A stretch of 64,000 nt of DNA from Bacteroidaceae bacterium (GCA_017529865.1 JAFXNA010000007.1:32766-96765); one strand, 5' to 3'; counted from the first letter of the stretch, positions 15,153-23,839 are shown. Notes: generated by a model from the sequence alone, not told the origin. Numbers and translations are program-made.

Positions 15153-16732
15153 ATGAGATTCAGCATCTTGATAGTCGCTTTTATGGCTGCTTCAGTCTGA
15201 TCGGCATCAAGTCCGCGAGTACGATAAGCTTTGTCCTCGTAGGTCCATGAGATGGTCGTCTGAACGAGGGCATCGGTACGTCCGCCTGGCGGGATGTTGA
15301 CCACATAGTTGGTAAGCCATGGGAAGGTACGATGGAGACGGTCACGATAGATGTGGCGCACACAATGCACGAAAGCATCGTACATACCGTCACCCATCGC
15401 TGACTCTTCATAGACCTCACCATTAACTTCGAGCTTCACACTCGCCATCGGTTTGAGGCCATAGGCGGTGCTAACCATATAGCTGAGCAGTTTGACCTTC
15501 TCGTCGGGTGTGGTGTGTTTGAGCACATCGCTGACGATATAGGGAAGGTCCTCCTGCGTAACGATCTGCTTCTTGTCGCCCAACTCGATGATACGGTCGG
15601 TAACACGACGAGTCTGTTCGGGCGTGAGTTCAAGACCCAGTTCCTCGAGGTTCTTCAAGATGTTGGCCTTACCGCTGTTCTTACCCAACGCATATTCGCG
15701 TTTGCGTCCGAACCGCTCGGGGAGCAGGTCGTTGCAATAGAGGTTGTTCTTATTGTCACCATCGGCATGTACGCCTGCCACTTGGGTGAAGACGTTCTCA
15801 CCGATGATAGGTTTGTTGGATGGAATGGCAATACCCGAATAGCTTTCAATGAGACGGCTTGCCTCACCAAGCTTCACTTCGTTGATGTTGGTCTGCACCT
15901 TCAACTGGTCCTTCAGGATGGCCTGCACACTACTGAGTGGTGCATTGCCTGCACGTTCGCCCAAACCATTGATACAGGTATGTATGCCTCGACAACCTTC
16001 GAGCACGGCATACATCACGTTCGATGTTGCCAGGTCGTAGTCGTTGTGAGCATGGAAGTCGAAATGCAGCGTTGGGAACCACTCGACCATCTGGCGGACA
16101 TACTGCTGTGTCTGCATAGGATTGAGCACACCCAAGGTGTCGGGCAGCATGAAACGCAAAACCCCACATTCCTTCAGCGCGTCAACAAAATCGTGGACAT
16201 ACTGTGGTGAGTCCTTCATGCCGTTGCTCCAATCCTCCAAGTAGATGTTGACTGCGATGCCTAACTGGTGGGCATAGTCGATGGACTGGCGGATGTCGGC
16301 AAGATGCTCGTCGAGGGTTTTCTTCAGTTGATAGACACAATGACGCTCGCTGCCTTTACAGAGCAGGTTGATGTTCTTGCAGCCACAATCGTTGATCCAG
16401 TCGATAGATGTATGACCGTCAACAAATCCCAGCACTTCTACCCTATCGAGTTTCCCTGCCATGTTGGCCCACTTACAGATGCTGCGGACAGCCTCTTTCT
16501 CACCATCGGACACTCGTGCTGATGCCACCTCAATCCTGTCTACATTCAGGTCATGAAGTAGCATGCGTGCGACGATGAGTTTCTCATGCGGCACAAACGA
16601 CACTCCGTTGGTCTGTTCACCATCGCGGAGTGTGGTGTCCATGATTTCGATAGTGGACCTACCCCCTTGCCCCTCCCTGCAAAGGAGGGGAGTATATACT
16701 CCGTTAGATGTTGTTTGCTGCTGATTATTCAT
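15140..16732 (-). CDS. cimA: (R)-citramalate synthase / LeuA-family acyltransferase
   Basis: 530 residues of the isopropylmalate/citramalate/homocitrate synthase family. The TIM-barrel start [16 protein letters not shown] is at about residue 31, metal-binding HFDFHAHNDYDLA further on, GLGERAGNAPL, and a C-terminal LeuA-type dimerisation or allosteric domain. In Bacteroidales this leuA paralog next to leuB is usually annotated citramalate synthase, condensing pyruvate with acetyl-CoA and feeding isoleucine synthesis through the LeuC, LeuD and LeuB enzymes; a second isopropylmalate synthase is the alternative. The first about 28 residues ([16 protein letters not shown]...) are not native: they are translated from element B. 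The stop codon lies in the left end of element C. Confidence 0.8.
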   Translation of the reverse strand: MNNQQQTTSNGVYTPLLCREGQGGRSTIEIMDTTLRDGEQTNGVSFVPHEKLIVARMLLHDLNVDRIEVASARVSDGEKEAVRSICKWANMAGKLDRVEVLGFVDGHTSIDWINDCGCKNINLLCKGSERHCVYQLKKTLDEHLADIRQSIDYAHQLGIAVNIYLEDWSNGMKDSPQYVHDFVDALKECGVLRFMLPDTLGVLNPMQTQQYVRQMVEWFPTLHFDFHAHNDYDLATSNVMYAVLEGCRGIHTCINGLGERAGNAPLSSVQAILKDQLKVQTNINEVKLGEASRLIESYSGIAIPSNKPIIGENVFTQVAGVHADGDNKNNLYCNDLLPERFGRKREYALGKNSGKANILKNLEELGLELTPEQTRRVTDRIIELGDKKQIVTQEDLPYIVSDVLKHTTPDEKVKLLSYMVSTAYGLKPMASVKLEVNGEVYEESAMGDGMYDAFVHCVRHIYRDRLHRTFPWLTNYVVNIPPGGRTDALVQTTISWTYEDKAYRTRGLDADQTEAAIKATIKMLNLINLP

Positions 16733-17163
16733 ATTCTTGCAGTTTTTGAATAATATCTTCTATCACCTTGTTTGTATCATATAGAACCTCTTCGTTGGTG
16801 AAACGTATTACTTCAAAACCCATAGTTTTTCATTCTCTGGTTCTTCGTTCGTCATCTTCTTCCTGTTGACGTTCTGAATGATACGCACCATCAACCTCGA
16901 TAATCAATCCCACTTCCAACGCTACGAAATCCACAATAAAATCACCAATGATATGTTGTCTCAAGAAACGAGCTCCTAATTCATTCTCTCTGAGTTCGTC
17001 CCAAAGTACGTGCTCGGCAAGCGTAGCATTTTTCCTGTTCTCACGAGCGAACTCCTTCAACAACCCATATCTATCTGGTGCCGCAGTCTTGAAACCCATA
17101 TCGCTTATCGCTGATTGGTAACCACTCCCCTCACTCACAGGGAGGGGTTCAGGGGGTGGGTCT
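16656..17163 (-). mobile_element. DUF559 palindrome-bounded element, copy B
   Basis: 508 bp between leuD and cimA. The left end (minus strand) begins AGACCCACCCCCT and goes on into a CCCCTCCCT/AGTGAGGGG hairpin. The right end ends AGGGGGTAGGTCC, the near reverse complement, preceded by its own CCCCTCC/GGAGGGG hairpin. It aligns along its full length with copy A (509 bp). The nuclease gene in it has an internal stop. The left end supplies the last residues and stop of LeuD; the right end is translated as the start of CimA. Confidence 0.85.
16725..17099 (-). pseudogene. DUF559 nuclease with internal stop (copy B)
   Basis: 125 codons from [16 protein letters not shown] to EYE, the same length as copy A and colinear with it, including the catalytic [12 protein letters not shown] region. 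A TGA at 16830-16832 replaces the Leu codon found in copy A (RARELK), so translation would stop after ERRTRE, losing the last about 35 residues. The catalytic core remains upstream of the stop, so a truncated product is possible. An upstream in-frame ATG at 17138 lies inside the terminal repeat and is probably not used. The TAA of the remnant overlaps the cimA start by 8 nt. Confidence 0.8.
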
Positions 17164-17770
17164 CCTCATATTTCTCTATCTTATCTTTATTTTCTAACAA
17201 GAAATCAATGTCATCAAAAGCATTCATCAGGCAATATTTCTTGTAGGAGTTGATTTCGAACTGCTCGCTGTGACCAGTTGCCAAGTTGGTGACGGTTTGG
17301 TTGGGCACATCGACTTTGACCTTGGTCTGTGGGTCGGCAGCGATGCTGGCGAAGAGTTCCTGCTGGAACGCTGGTGACACGATGACAGGCAGCACGAAGC
17401 AGTTGAGGAGGTTGTTGCGATGGATATCAGCAAAGCTGCTACTGATCACCACACGCACACCATAGCCTGCAATGGCCCATGCGGCATGTTCACGGCTGGA
17501 ACCCGAACCCCAGTTCTGACCGCCTACGATAATCTCATGTACACCCTCACGAGGTGCCTCTGAGAATGCGGGCTGATTCATCACGAAGTCGGCAACTGGT
17601 TTGTTATCGGCATCGTAGCGAAGATCGTGCATGAAAGCATCTCCGAAGAACTTAGGGTCGCGCGTTGTACTTGCAAGATACCTGGCTGGGATAATCAGGT
17701 CGGTATTGCAATTGTCTATCTGAATAGGAATACAGGTAGATTCTATGATATTGAATTTCTGTTTAGCCAT
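17135..17770 (-). CDS. leuD: 3-isopropylmalate dehydratase small subunit (LeuD)
   Basis: 211 residues of the LeuD family with the swivel-domain motifs IIPARYLASTTRDPKFFG and GGQNWGSGSSREHAAWAI. With LeuC it isomerises 2-isopropylmalate to 3-isopropylmalate; in this operon it would also act on citramalate. It starts 3 bp after leuC, so the two subunits are translationally linked. The native protein probably ends near EKYEE; the last eight residues (THPLNPSL) and the TGA stop come from the left terminal repeat of element B. Confidence 0.95.
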   Translation of the reverse strand: MAKQKFNIIESTCIPIQIDNCNTDLIIPARYLASTTRDPKFFGDAFMHDLRYDADNKPVADFVMNQPAFSEAPREGVHEIIVGGQNWGSGSSREHAAWAIAGYGVRVVISSSFADIHRNNLLNCFVLPVIVSPAFQQELFASIAADPQTKVKVDVPNQTVTNLATGHSEQFEINSYKKYCLMNAFDDIDFLLENKDKIEKYEETHPLNPSL

Positions 17771-17773
17771 ACG

Positions 17774-19237
17774 TCAAATCTTTCTTGGGTCGGTTATTTT
17801 TCCTGTGATTGCACTTGCCGCAACAGTGAGAGGCGATGCAAGGATGGTGCGTGCACCTGGTCCCTGACGTCCCACGAAGTTACGGTTGCTTGTAGAGATG
17901 GCAAGCTTGCCTGCGGGTACCTTATCGGGATTCATAGCCAGACATGCCGAGCATGAAGGCAGACGAAGTTCGAAACCTGCATCGGCAAGTATCTTATCGA
18001 TACCCTCATCAATAATCTGCTGACGAACGAGCCATGAGCCTGGCACAAGCCAAGCAACAACATTGTCGGCCTTCTTCTTGCCTTTCACAACGGAAGCAAA
18101 GGCACGGAAGTCCTCGATACGTCCATTGGTACAAGCGCCAAGGAAGACATAATCGACAGGTGTGCCTTCGAGGCGCTGCCCTGGCTTGAACTGCATATAA
18201 TCCAACATACTGAGGAACTGACCGCGATCGGCATCAGCAATCTGCTCAAGGGTAGGAATGCACTCATCGACAGCAATGCCGGCACCTGGATTAGTTCCGT
18301 AGGTGATGCGTGGTGCAATGTCTTCAGCACGATAGGTTACTTCCTTGTCGAACACGGCATCTGGGTCGCTCTTCAGTTTACGCCACTCTTCGACGGCCTT
18401 ATCCCATTCTGCACCTTTGGGTGCATATTCACGTCCTTTGAGGTAAGCAAATGTCGTTTCGTCAGGGGCGATGATTCCAGCACGGCTACCCATCTCGATG
18501 CTGAGATTGCTCAGGGTGAGACGGCCTTCCATCGACATGTTGCGGATAGTGCTGCCTGCATACTCAACGGCATAACCTGTAGCACCGCTGGTCGTCATCT
18601 GAGCCATGATATAGAGTGCCACATCCTTGGCGGTCACATTCGGACGCAACTCGCCTTCGATGTTGATACGCATAGTCTTTGGTTTGGCTTGCAGGATACA
18701 CTGAGAAGCCAATACCTGAGCTACTTCGCTGGTACCGATACCCATCGCGATAGCACCTACTGCACCGTGAGTACTGGTATGAGAGTCACCACAGACGATG
18801 GTCATACCAGGCAGCGAAAGGGCCTTTTCCGGACCTACCACATGGATGATTCCGTTGTCCTTGGTGCCCATCGTGAAGTGCTTGATACCATACTCTTCGC
18901 AATTAGCCTTGAGGGTTTCTACTTGTTTGCGGCCTACAGGGTCGTCAATACGTTCCTGCTGGTCACTTGGTGTGTTGTGATCGGGCATTGCCACCACGTG
19001 GTCAGGGCGGAACACCTTGATACCTTTATCTCTCAATGTGTCGAATGCCTGAGGGCTTGTCACCTCGTGTGCATACAAACGGTCGATGTACAACTGAGTA
19101 GGTCCATCTTCCACCTGCTGCACTACATGGGCATCCCATATTTTGTCGAATAAACAGGCAGACCCACCCCCTTGCCCCTCCCTTTGAGGGAGGGGAGTAG
19201 ATACTCCATTCGTTGTTGTTTGCTGTTGATTATTCAT
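17774..19237 (-). CDS. leuC: 3-isopropylmalate dehydratase large subunit (LeuC)
   Basis: 487 residues, aconitase superfamily. Iron-sulfur ligands are visible in FLGACTNGR and in the [12 protein letters not shown] pair. Substrate motifs include [25 protein letters not shown] and [10 protein letters not shown]. The native protein would start at about [12 protein letters not shown] (residue 28); the preceding residues ([16 protein letters not shown]...) are encoded by the right end of element A, so the gene now begins inside the insertion. The start overlaps the end of the DUF559 gene by 8 nt. It acts with LeuD in the leucine and citramalate pathways. Confidence 0.95.
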   Translation of the reverse strand: MNNQQQTTTNGVSTPLPQREGQGGGSACLFDKIWDAHVVQQVEDGPTQLYIDRLYAHEVTSPQAFDTLRDKGIKVFRPDHVVAMPDHNTPSDQQERIDDPVGRKQVETLKANCEEYGIKHFTMGTKDNGIIHVVGPEKALSLPGMTIVCGDSHTSTHGAVGAIAMGIGTSEVAQVLASQCILQAKPKTMRINIEGELRPNVTAKDVALYIMAQMTTSGATGYAVEYAGSTIRNMSMEGRLTLSNLSIEMGSRAGIIAPDETTFAYLKGREYAPKGAEWDKAVEEWRKLKSDPDAVFDKEVTYRAEDIAPRITYGTNPGAGIAVDECIPTLEQIADADRGQFLSMLDYMQFKPGQRLEGTPVDYVFLGACTNGRIEDFRAFASVVKGKKKADNVVAWLVPGSWLVRQQIIDEGIDKILADAGFELRLPSCSACLAMNPDKVPAGKLAISTSNRNFVGRQGPGARTILASPLTVAASAITGKITDPRKI

Positions 19238-19668
19238 ACTCTTGTATTTTTTGAATTATCTCTTCTATTACTTTTTCTATATCATATAAAACTTCTTCGT
19301 TAGAGAAACGTATAACGTCAAATCCCATAGTTTTCAATTCCCTAGCCCTACGTTCGTCATCTTCTTCCTGTTGACGCTCTGAATGATATGCACCATCAAC
19401 TTCAATAATCAGCCCTACTTCCAACGCCACGAAATCCGCGATATAATCACCTATGATATGTTGTCTCAAGAAACGAACTCCTAATTCATTCTCTGTGAGT
19501 TCGTCCCAAAGTACGTGTTCGGCAAACGTAGCATTTTTCCTGTTCTCACGAGCGAACTCCCTCAATAATCCATACCTATCTGGTGCCGCTGTTTTGAAAC
19601 CCATATCGCTTATCGCTTATTAGAAACCACTCCCCTCCCTCGCAGGGAGGGGATTAGGGGGAGGGTCT
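19160..19668 (-). mobile_element. DUF559 palindrome-bounded element, copy A
   Basis: 509 bp between leuA and leuC. On the minus strand it starts AGACCCTCCCCCT, then a CCCCTCCCT-GCG-AGGGAGGGG hairpin. It ends with the equivalent hairpin and AGGGGGTGGGTCT, the reverse complement of the start apart from one base. In between lies an intact DUF559 gene and a short reading frame (MNNQQQTT...) that leaves the element through the right repeat into leuC. The leuA stop TAG is formed by the first bases of the element. No obvious target-site duplication. Confidence 0.85.
19230..19604 (-). CDS. DUF559 endonuclease-like protein (intact, copy A)
   Basis: 124 residues of the DUF559/COG2852 family, PD-(D/E)XK superfamily related to Vsr mismatch endonucleases. 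The core is [33 protein letters not shown], with D57, E68, D70 and H74 as the likely metal and catalytic residues, followed by the family ending [13 protein letters not shown]. It is centrally placed between the inverted terminal repeats, as a mobility nuclease would be. Its TAA overlaps the ATG of the leuC extension. The activity on DNA is expected from the family; the mobilising role is inference. Confidence 0.85.
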   Translation of the reverse strand: MGFKTAAPDRYGLLREFARENRKNATFAEHVLWDELTENELGVRFLRQHIIGDYIADFVALEVGLIIEVDGAYHSERQQEEDDERRARELKTMGFDVIRFSNEEVLYDIEKVIEEIIQKIQEYE

Positions 19669-21178
19669 ATTTAAATTTGTTGATACAGTCAATATATGCT
19701 TCGACGGAAGCGGTGACGATGTCGGTGTTGGCACCAAATCCATAATAGATGTGGTTGTTGTATTCCACCTGCATGTGAACCTTACCGAGGTCGTCAGAAC
19801 CTTTCGAGATTGCTTGGATAGTGAATTCCTTGAGGGTCATATCGCGCTTGATAATACGCTTCAGACCCTTGATAGCAGCATCGACAGGACCGTTACCCGT
19901 TGCAGCTGCTTCAAAGTGCTCGTTTGCAATCTGCAGGCCGATGGATGCCACACTACGTACACCCTTACCAGTAGTTACCTGCAGATAATCGAGCTTGATG
20001 TTGTGTGCCTCTGTACGATCAGCTCCTGCAAGAACGAGGATATCGTCGTCGGTCACCTCTTTCTTCTTATCTGCCAGTTCAAGGAATGCCTGATATACCT
20101 TGTCGAGTTTTTCATCATCGACATCCACACCGTTGATATGCAGACGATGCTTGAGGGCAGCACGTCCTGAACGAGCTGTCAGTACGATTGATGCCTCGTC
20201 GATACCTACATCTTTTGGGTCCATAATCTCATAGGTCGATGCATTCTTCAACACGCCATCCTGATGGATGCCGCTGGAATGAGCAAAAGCATTACGTCCC
20301 ACGATTGCCTTGTTGGGTTGAACAGGCATATTCATGAGGCTCGACACCATGCGGCTGGTAGGATAAATCTTCGTCGTGTTGATGTTGGTCTCGATGCCAA
20401 GATCGGGATGAGTCTTGAAAATCATAGCAATCTCCTCGAGCGACGTATTACCAGCACGTTCACCAATACCATTGATGGTTACCTCTGCCTGACGGGCTCC
20501 TGCCAGCACACCTGCTACGGTGTTGGCTGTAGCCATACCAAGGTCGTTATGGCAGTGGGTTGAAAGTATAGACTTGCCAGCAGCGAAGGCATCGACATGC
20601 TCATAAAGATACTTGATTTTCTCATGATATTCGTTCGGCACACGGAAACCCGTTGTGTCAGGGATGTTACAAACGGTAGCACCAGCCTTACATACAGCAT
20701 CGATCACACGAGCCAGATACTCGTTGTCAGTACGACCTGCATCCTCGGCATAGAACTCTACATCGTCAACAAAGCGACGTGCATACTTCACCGCAGCGAC
20801 AGCACGCTCAATGATTTCCTCACGATTGCTGTTGAATTTGTACTTGATGTGCGAATCACTCGTACCGATACCGGTATGAATACGCTTACGCTTCGCATAC
20901 TGCAGAGCCTCAACAGCCACATCAATATCTTTCTCGACGGCACGAGTCAGTGCACAGATAGTAGGCCATGTCACTGCCTTCGAGATTTCGATAACAGAGT
21001 TGTAGTCGCCTGGACTGGATATAGGGAATCCTGCCTCAATGACATCGACTCCCAACATCTCCAGTTGCTTGGCAACCTGAATCTTCTCTACCGTGTTGAG
21101 TTGGCAACCAGGTACCTGTTCGCCATCACGCAATGTTGTGTCAAAAATAAATAAACGATCCATCTTTATATTTACCAT
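19667..21178 (-). CDS. leuA: 2-isopropylmalate synthase
   Basis: 503 residues, first enzyme of leucine synthesis (2-oxoisovalerate plus acetyl-CoA). The TIM barrel starts [16 protein letters not shown] (residues 11-26), metal-binding [14 protein letters not shown] is present, then [14 protein letters not shown] and a C-terminal regulatory LeuA dimer domain (about 360-503), where leucine feedback normally acts. Starts at 21178 (MVNIKMDRL) or 21163 (MDRLFIF) are both possible. It is the first structural gene after the attenuator; a palindromic repeat lies between attenuator and gene. The stop codon TAG is made with the first bases of element A. Confidence 0.95.
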   Translation of the reverse strand: MVNIKMDRLFIFDTTLRDGEQVPGCQLNTVEKIQVAKQLEMLGVDVIEAGFPISSPGDYNSVIEISKAVTWPTICALTRAVEKDIDVAVEALQYAKRKRIHTGIGTSDSHIKYKFNSNREEIIERAVAAVKYARRFVDDVEFYAEDAGRTDNEYLARVIDAVCKAGATVCNIPDTTGFRVPNEYHEKIKYLYEHVDAFAAGKSILSTHCHNDLGMATANTVAGVLAGARQAEVTINGIGERAGNTSLEEIAMIFKTHPDLGIETNINTTKIYPTSRMVSSLMNMPVQPNKAIVGRNAFAHSSGIHQDGVLKNASTYEIMDPKDVGIDEASIVLTARSGRAALKHRLHINGVDVDDEKLDKVYQAFLELADKKKEVTDDDILVLAGADRTEAHNIKLDYLQVTTGKGVRSVASIGLQIANEHFEAAATGNGPVDAAIKGLKRIIKRDMTLKEFTIQAISKGSDDLGKVHMQVEYNNHIYYGFGANTDIVTASVEAYIDCINKFK

Positions 21179-21218
21179 TTAACGATTTACTATTTTCTAT
21201 TATCATTCCACCTTCATC

Positions 21219-21330
21219 CTACTCCCCTCCTCTCTCCCCTTGGGGGAGTGCGAAGGGGGAGAAATTCGTTCTTGTCCCCCCTCAGTCCCCCAGAGGGGGA
21301 AGACTGAGGGAGGAGCAAGGGGGTGGGTCT
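21219..21330. repeat. Solo composite palindromic repeat upstream of leuA
   Basis: No nuclease gene. On the minus strand it starts AGACCCACCCCCTTGC, as the DUF559 element ends do, and finishes GGAGGGGAGTAGG, the other half of that hairpin. The hairpin loop is replaced by a second palindromic unit (21232-21302) nearly identical to the core of the repeat inside the gene at 3263-3334. It therefore looks like a repeat nested in a repeat, in the transcribed leader between attenuator and leuA. Confidence 0.85.
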
Positions 21331-21335
21331 ATTAC

Positions 21336-21369
21336 AAAAAGCCCCTCTCGCTCGGAGCAAGAAAGGCTT
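21336..21369 (-). terminator. Attenuator terminator of the leucine operon
   Basis: On the minus strand AAGCCTTTCTTGCTC pairs with GAGCGAGAGGGGCTT (13 or so pairs, a few G-U), followed by five Ts. The left arm can instead pair with 21418-21437 inside the leader-peptide gene, so terminator and antiterminator are mutually exclusive. Confidence 0.9.
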
Positions 21370-21402
21370 ATATTATATCTACTATCTATTATACATTATC
21401 AA

Positions 21403-21486
21403 TTATATATTATAACAGGCCTCTCTCACTCCGAGCTTACTAAGTCGTAGTGACAAGATAATGCCGATGATGCTAATAGATTTCAT
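21403..21486 (-). CDS. Leucine/isoleucine-rich attenuator leader peptide
   Basis: 27 codons starting MKSISIIGIILSLRLSKL and ending CYNI, with five Ile and four Leu codons among the first 18. It starts about 15 nt after the expected transcription start and precedes a terminator. Its codons 17-23 (about 21418-21437) are complementary over about 19 positions to the left arm of the terminator. Stalling at Ile or Leu codons would leave this arm free to form the antiterminator; translation to the stop would cover it and let the terminator form. This is the design of classical his/leu/ilv attenuators. Too short for automatic gene callers. Confidence 0.88.
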   Translation of the reverse strand: MKSISIIGIILSLRLSKLGVREACYNI

Positions 21487-21507
21487 ACTTTTCTTTTCAA
21501 TTTGCCT

Positions 21508-21539
21508 GCAAAATTACACATTTTTGCTCACCCCACAAA
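21508..21539 (-). promoter_or_regulatory. Promoter of the leucine operon
   Basis: On the minus strand, TTTG (21536-21539) and TAATTTTGC (21508-21516) separated by 19 nt match the Bacteroidetes consensus. The leader peptide starts 21 nt after the -7 box. Confidence 0.85.
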
Positions 21540-21641
21540 ATAAAAGACAAAGAAATTGCGCATTTGCCTGTCTTTTTGCTACCCAAAGGGCGTTTCTGCC
21601 ATTTATCTCCACTGTTTTTAATTCGCGAGTGGCACGCTAAC

Positions 21642-21676
21642 AAAAAAGAGGTGCCCGACAGTTTGTCGGACACCCC
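21642..21676 (-). terminator. Intrinsic terminator of the SusCD-fasciclin operon
   Basis: On the minus strand GGGGTGTCCGACA pairs with TGTCGGGCACCTC around AAC, followed by six Ts. It lies 27 bp after the last gene of the operon. Confidence 0.88.
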
Positions 21677-21703
21677 TTTAAAAGAATCTCGATAGAGAGA
21701 GGG

Positions 21704-23782
21704 TTATGGCAGTGGCAGATACCACTTACCTCCCTTGAGTGCATCGGCACGAGAGTCGTGATTAGCAGCGCCCTTACGACGAGCCACCTGAGTAGCGATG
21801 AAGTCTGGATCGTTGTGATACATCGCATAACGCATCAAGTCGAAGAAGCGGTAGCCTTCGAACATACCTTCGAGTGCTTCCTCGTCGAGAATCATCTGCT
21901 CGAGTGTAGTCTGATACAAAGGCACGCTTGCTACATAAGCCGTTTCCTCGGCATCATACATACGAGAGTTCGTGAGATTTCTTTCACGATAAAGATTATA
22001 GAGTGCAAGTGAGTCTTCTTCTGACTCATATACGTAAACAAAGTATACGACCGAACCCGTTCCTGCCTGACGAATTTCGTAATCAATCAATCCATAATAA
22101 TTGTCATAATACCAATCAACACTATCATCTGGAATAATATGAATGTCGTGCGCATCCTTTGCTGCTTCAAGGCTATCTGACAACAGGCTATACTGCTTTG
22201 TCAGAGAATCCACCTCTGCCCAAATAGCAGAATCACGTGGAAGTTCATAATACTTGTTGTAGTATGAGTCACCGCAACCACGAGAGTGGATACCCTGCAT
22301 AGTCGTTTGAACGTTGGGCTGAGTAGCCATTGGAGAATGTTTGTCAACAAAGGTAGAACTTGACCATGAGCCGAGGTCGCCCAAGAAGTAGGTGCCTACA
22401 TCATACAGGTTATTGCGTTCAGTACGTGACACGTAATTATTCATTGTGTTTGACGAGATACCATACTTAAGGACAGCGAATGCAGTCTGTGGGAATCCTG
22501 CACGGTTGAGTGCCTCAGCAAAGTGGAGCCATACAATGTTCTTACGGAACAATGTGTAAGATTGCAACTTGCGGTCCGGACCGTCATTTGATTTTGAAGT
22601 AGCATACTTCATAATGTGCTGACGGTCTTTTGCAAAGCGGTCAGTGTAGCGGTCGCTCACTTGTGAGCGATCGTAAACAGCCTGGAGACGGAGGTCGCCC
22701 ATTTCGAGTGAATCTTCCCAAGCCACCTTATCAATACTATAAATAGTATCGCGGTTACCCATTTCCTCGAAGTATCCACACCAGATTTGCTCTTGTGACA
22801 ATTCACGGATATACTTAGAAGGAACTACAGGTACGTAGTAGTTGTTCTCAAACTGTGAGTTGAAGAAACCATACAGTTCACTCCATGTTCCATCGTAAGC
22901 ACAAGTATCAAGAGGAATGATGGCAATCTTGTCGTCAGTAATAGAGTAATCACCGCTGGTGTTACGCATACGACGGTCGCCCCAAGTAACAGCTACTGTT
23001 CCTGTCGTCACTTCATGTCCAGTGAAACAGAAGTAGTCGTGGTAGTAACGACAAGCCTCTACGAAGTCGCTCTGAGCCTGTGTGAAGCAACCTCTCCACA
23101 AATACAGCTCTGCCAACATCAAACGAGCAGGAATGAAGAACGTAGAACTTGCCATATCATTCATTTTACCAAAGTCCGGCATGTCGATTACCTTTGATGC
23201 GTAAGGCAACAATTCAGTGATGAAGTACGTACAAATAGTATTCATGTCAGCACGGTTCGAAGCATTCGCAAGAATGTCATCGGCATCACCAGAAGTGAGC
23301 ACAGGATCGAGAATGAATGGAACCTTACCATACATTTTCGCCAGTTCCAGATAGGTCCATGCACGGAATACACGAACAGCCTGGATTTCTTTCTCGAAAT
23401 GCTTACGGTTGTGTGACACATAGTTAGAGTCTACATAAGCCAAATAAACGTTACATGCATTGACAACAGCATAGTAGTCAGCAATCTGATTGTACTCATT
23501 GTCTGTTGAAATGTTATTGTTCATCACATCCTGCAAAGAGGTTTTAGCCACTGTAGGATCGATGTCGACGAGGTCGGCACGGAGTTCACCGAGTACGACA
23601 GTACGATCGACCAGACTCTGCATGCGATTAACGATACCCATGAGCTGGTATACCGTATCCTGTGGAGTAAGATTCGTTGTATGCAACTCATCTTCTACAG
23701 AAAGCATATCTTCGCACGAAGTAGTAGCAGCTCCGACAGTAAGAAGGAGCAAGCCTGAAAATATGATTGATTTTGTTTTCAT
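21704..23782 (-). CDS. RagB/SusD family nutrient-uptake lipoprotein
   Basis: 692 residues with a lipoprotein signal (MKTKSIIFSGLLLLTVGAATTSC, lipidated Cys23). The SusD fold is indicated by the N-terminal helical region with VRVFRAWTYLELAKMYGKVPFIL (a strong family signature) and the C-terminal LEQMILDEEALEGMFEGYRFFDLMRYA. SusD proteins sit on the outer face of the outer membrane as lid of the cognate SusC channel. It is the last gene of the operon, 57 bp after its SusC partner. The substrate is unknown; longer than many SusD proteins. Confidence 0.93.
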   Translation of the reverse strand: MKTKSIIFSGLLLLTVGAATTSCEDMLSVEDELHTTNLTPQDTVYQLMGIVNRMQSLVDRTVVLGELRADLVDIDPTVAKTSLQDVMNNNISTDNEYNQIADYYAVVNACNVYLAYVDSNYVSHNRKHFEKEIQAVRVFRAWTYLELAKMYGKVPFILDPVLTSGDADDILANASNRADMNTICTYFITELLPYASKVIDMPDFGKMNDMASSTFFIPARLMLAELYLWRGCFTQAQSDFVEACRYYHDYFCFTGHEVTTGTVAVTWGDRRMRNTSGDYSITDDKIAIIPLDTCAYDGTWSELYGFFNSQFENNYYVPVVPSKYIRELSQEQIWCGYFEEMGNRDTIYSIDKVAWEDSLEMGDLRLQAVYDRSQVSDRYTDRFAKDRQHIMKYATSKSNDGPDRKLQSYTLFRKNIVWLHFAEALNRAGFPQTAFAVLKYGISSNTMNNYVSRTERNNLYDVGTYFLGDLGSWSSSTFVDKHSPMATQPNVQTTMQGIHSRGCGDSYYNKYYELPRDSAIWAEVDSLTKQYSLLSDSLEAAKDAHDIHIIPDDSVDWYYDNYYGLIDYEIRQAGTGSVVYFVYVYESEEDSLALYNLYRERNLTNSRMYDAEETAYVASVPLYQTTLEQMILDEEALEGMFEGYRFFDLMRYAMYHNDPDFIATQVARRKGAANHDSRADALKGGKWYLPLP

Positions 23783-23839
23783 ATATTTACTGTTTTGTTT
23801 TCTCTGTTCCTCCCCGAAGGAAGAAACAGATGAGTTTGA

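Noticed and set aside
15515..16210. 231-codon plus-strand frame opposite cimA
   Set aside because: Shadow frame of a clear metabolic gene; Cys/Leu/Val-rich low-quality sequence.
17100..17138. Upstream start of the copy B DUF559 gene (MSEGSGYQ)
   Set aside because: These codons come from the terminal repeat and are absent in copy A; MGFKTAAP is the shared start.
13616..19668. DUF559 genes as part of a restriction or mismatch-repair system
   Set aside because: No methyltransferase, specificity subunit or MutL/MutS-like partner is nearby, and three copies in one operon with inverted ends fit a repeat element better.
14680..19668. Target-site duplications flanking the DUF559 elements
   Set aside because: I compared the bases outside both ends of copies A and B and saw no convincing direct repeat, so a standard cut-and-paste signature is not claimed.
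20597..21154. 185-codon plus-strand frame opposite leuA
   Set aside because: Antisense shadow of leuA without any feature of a real protein.
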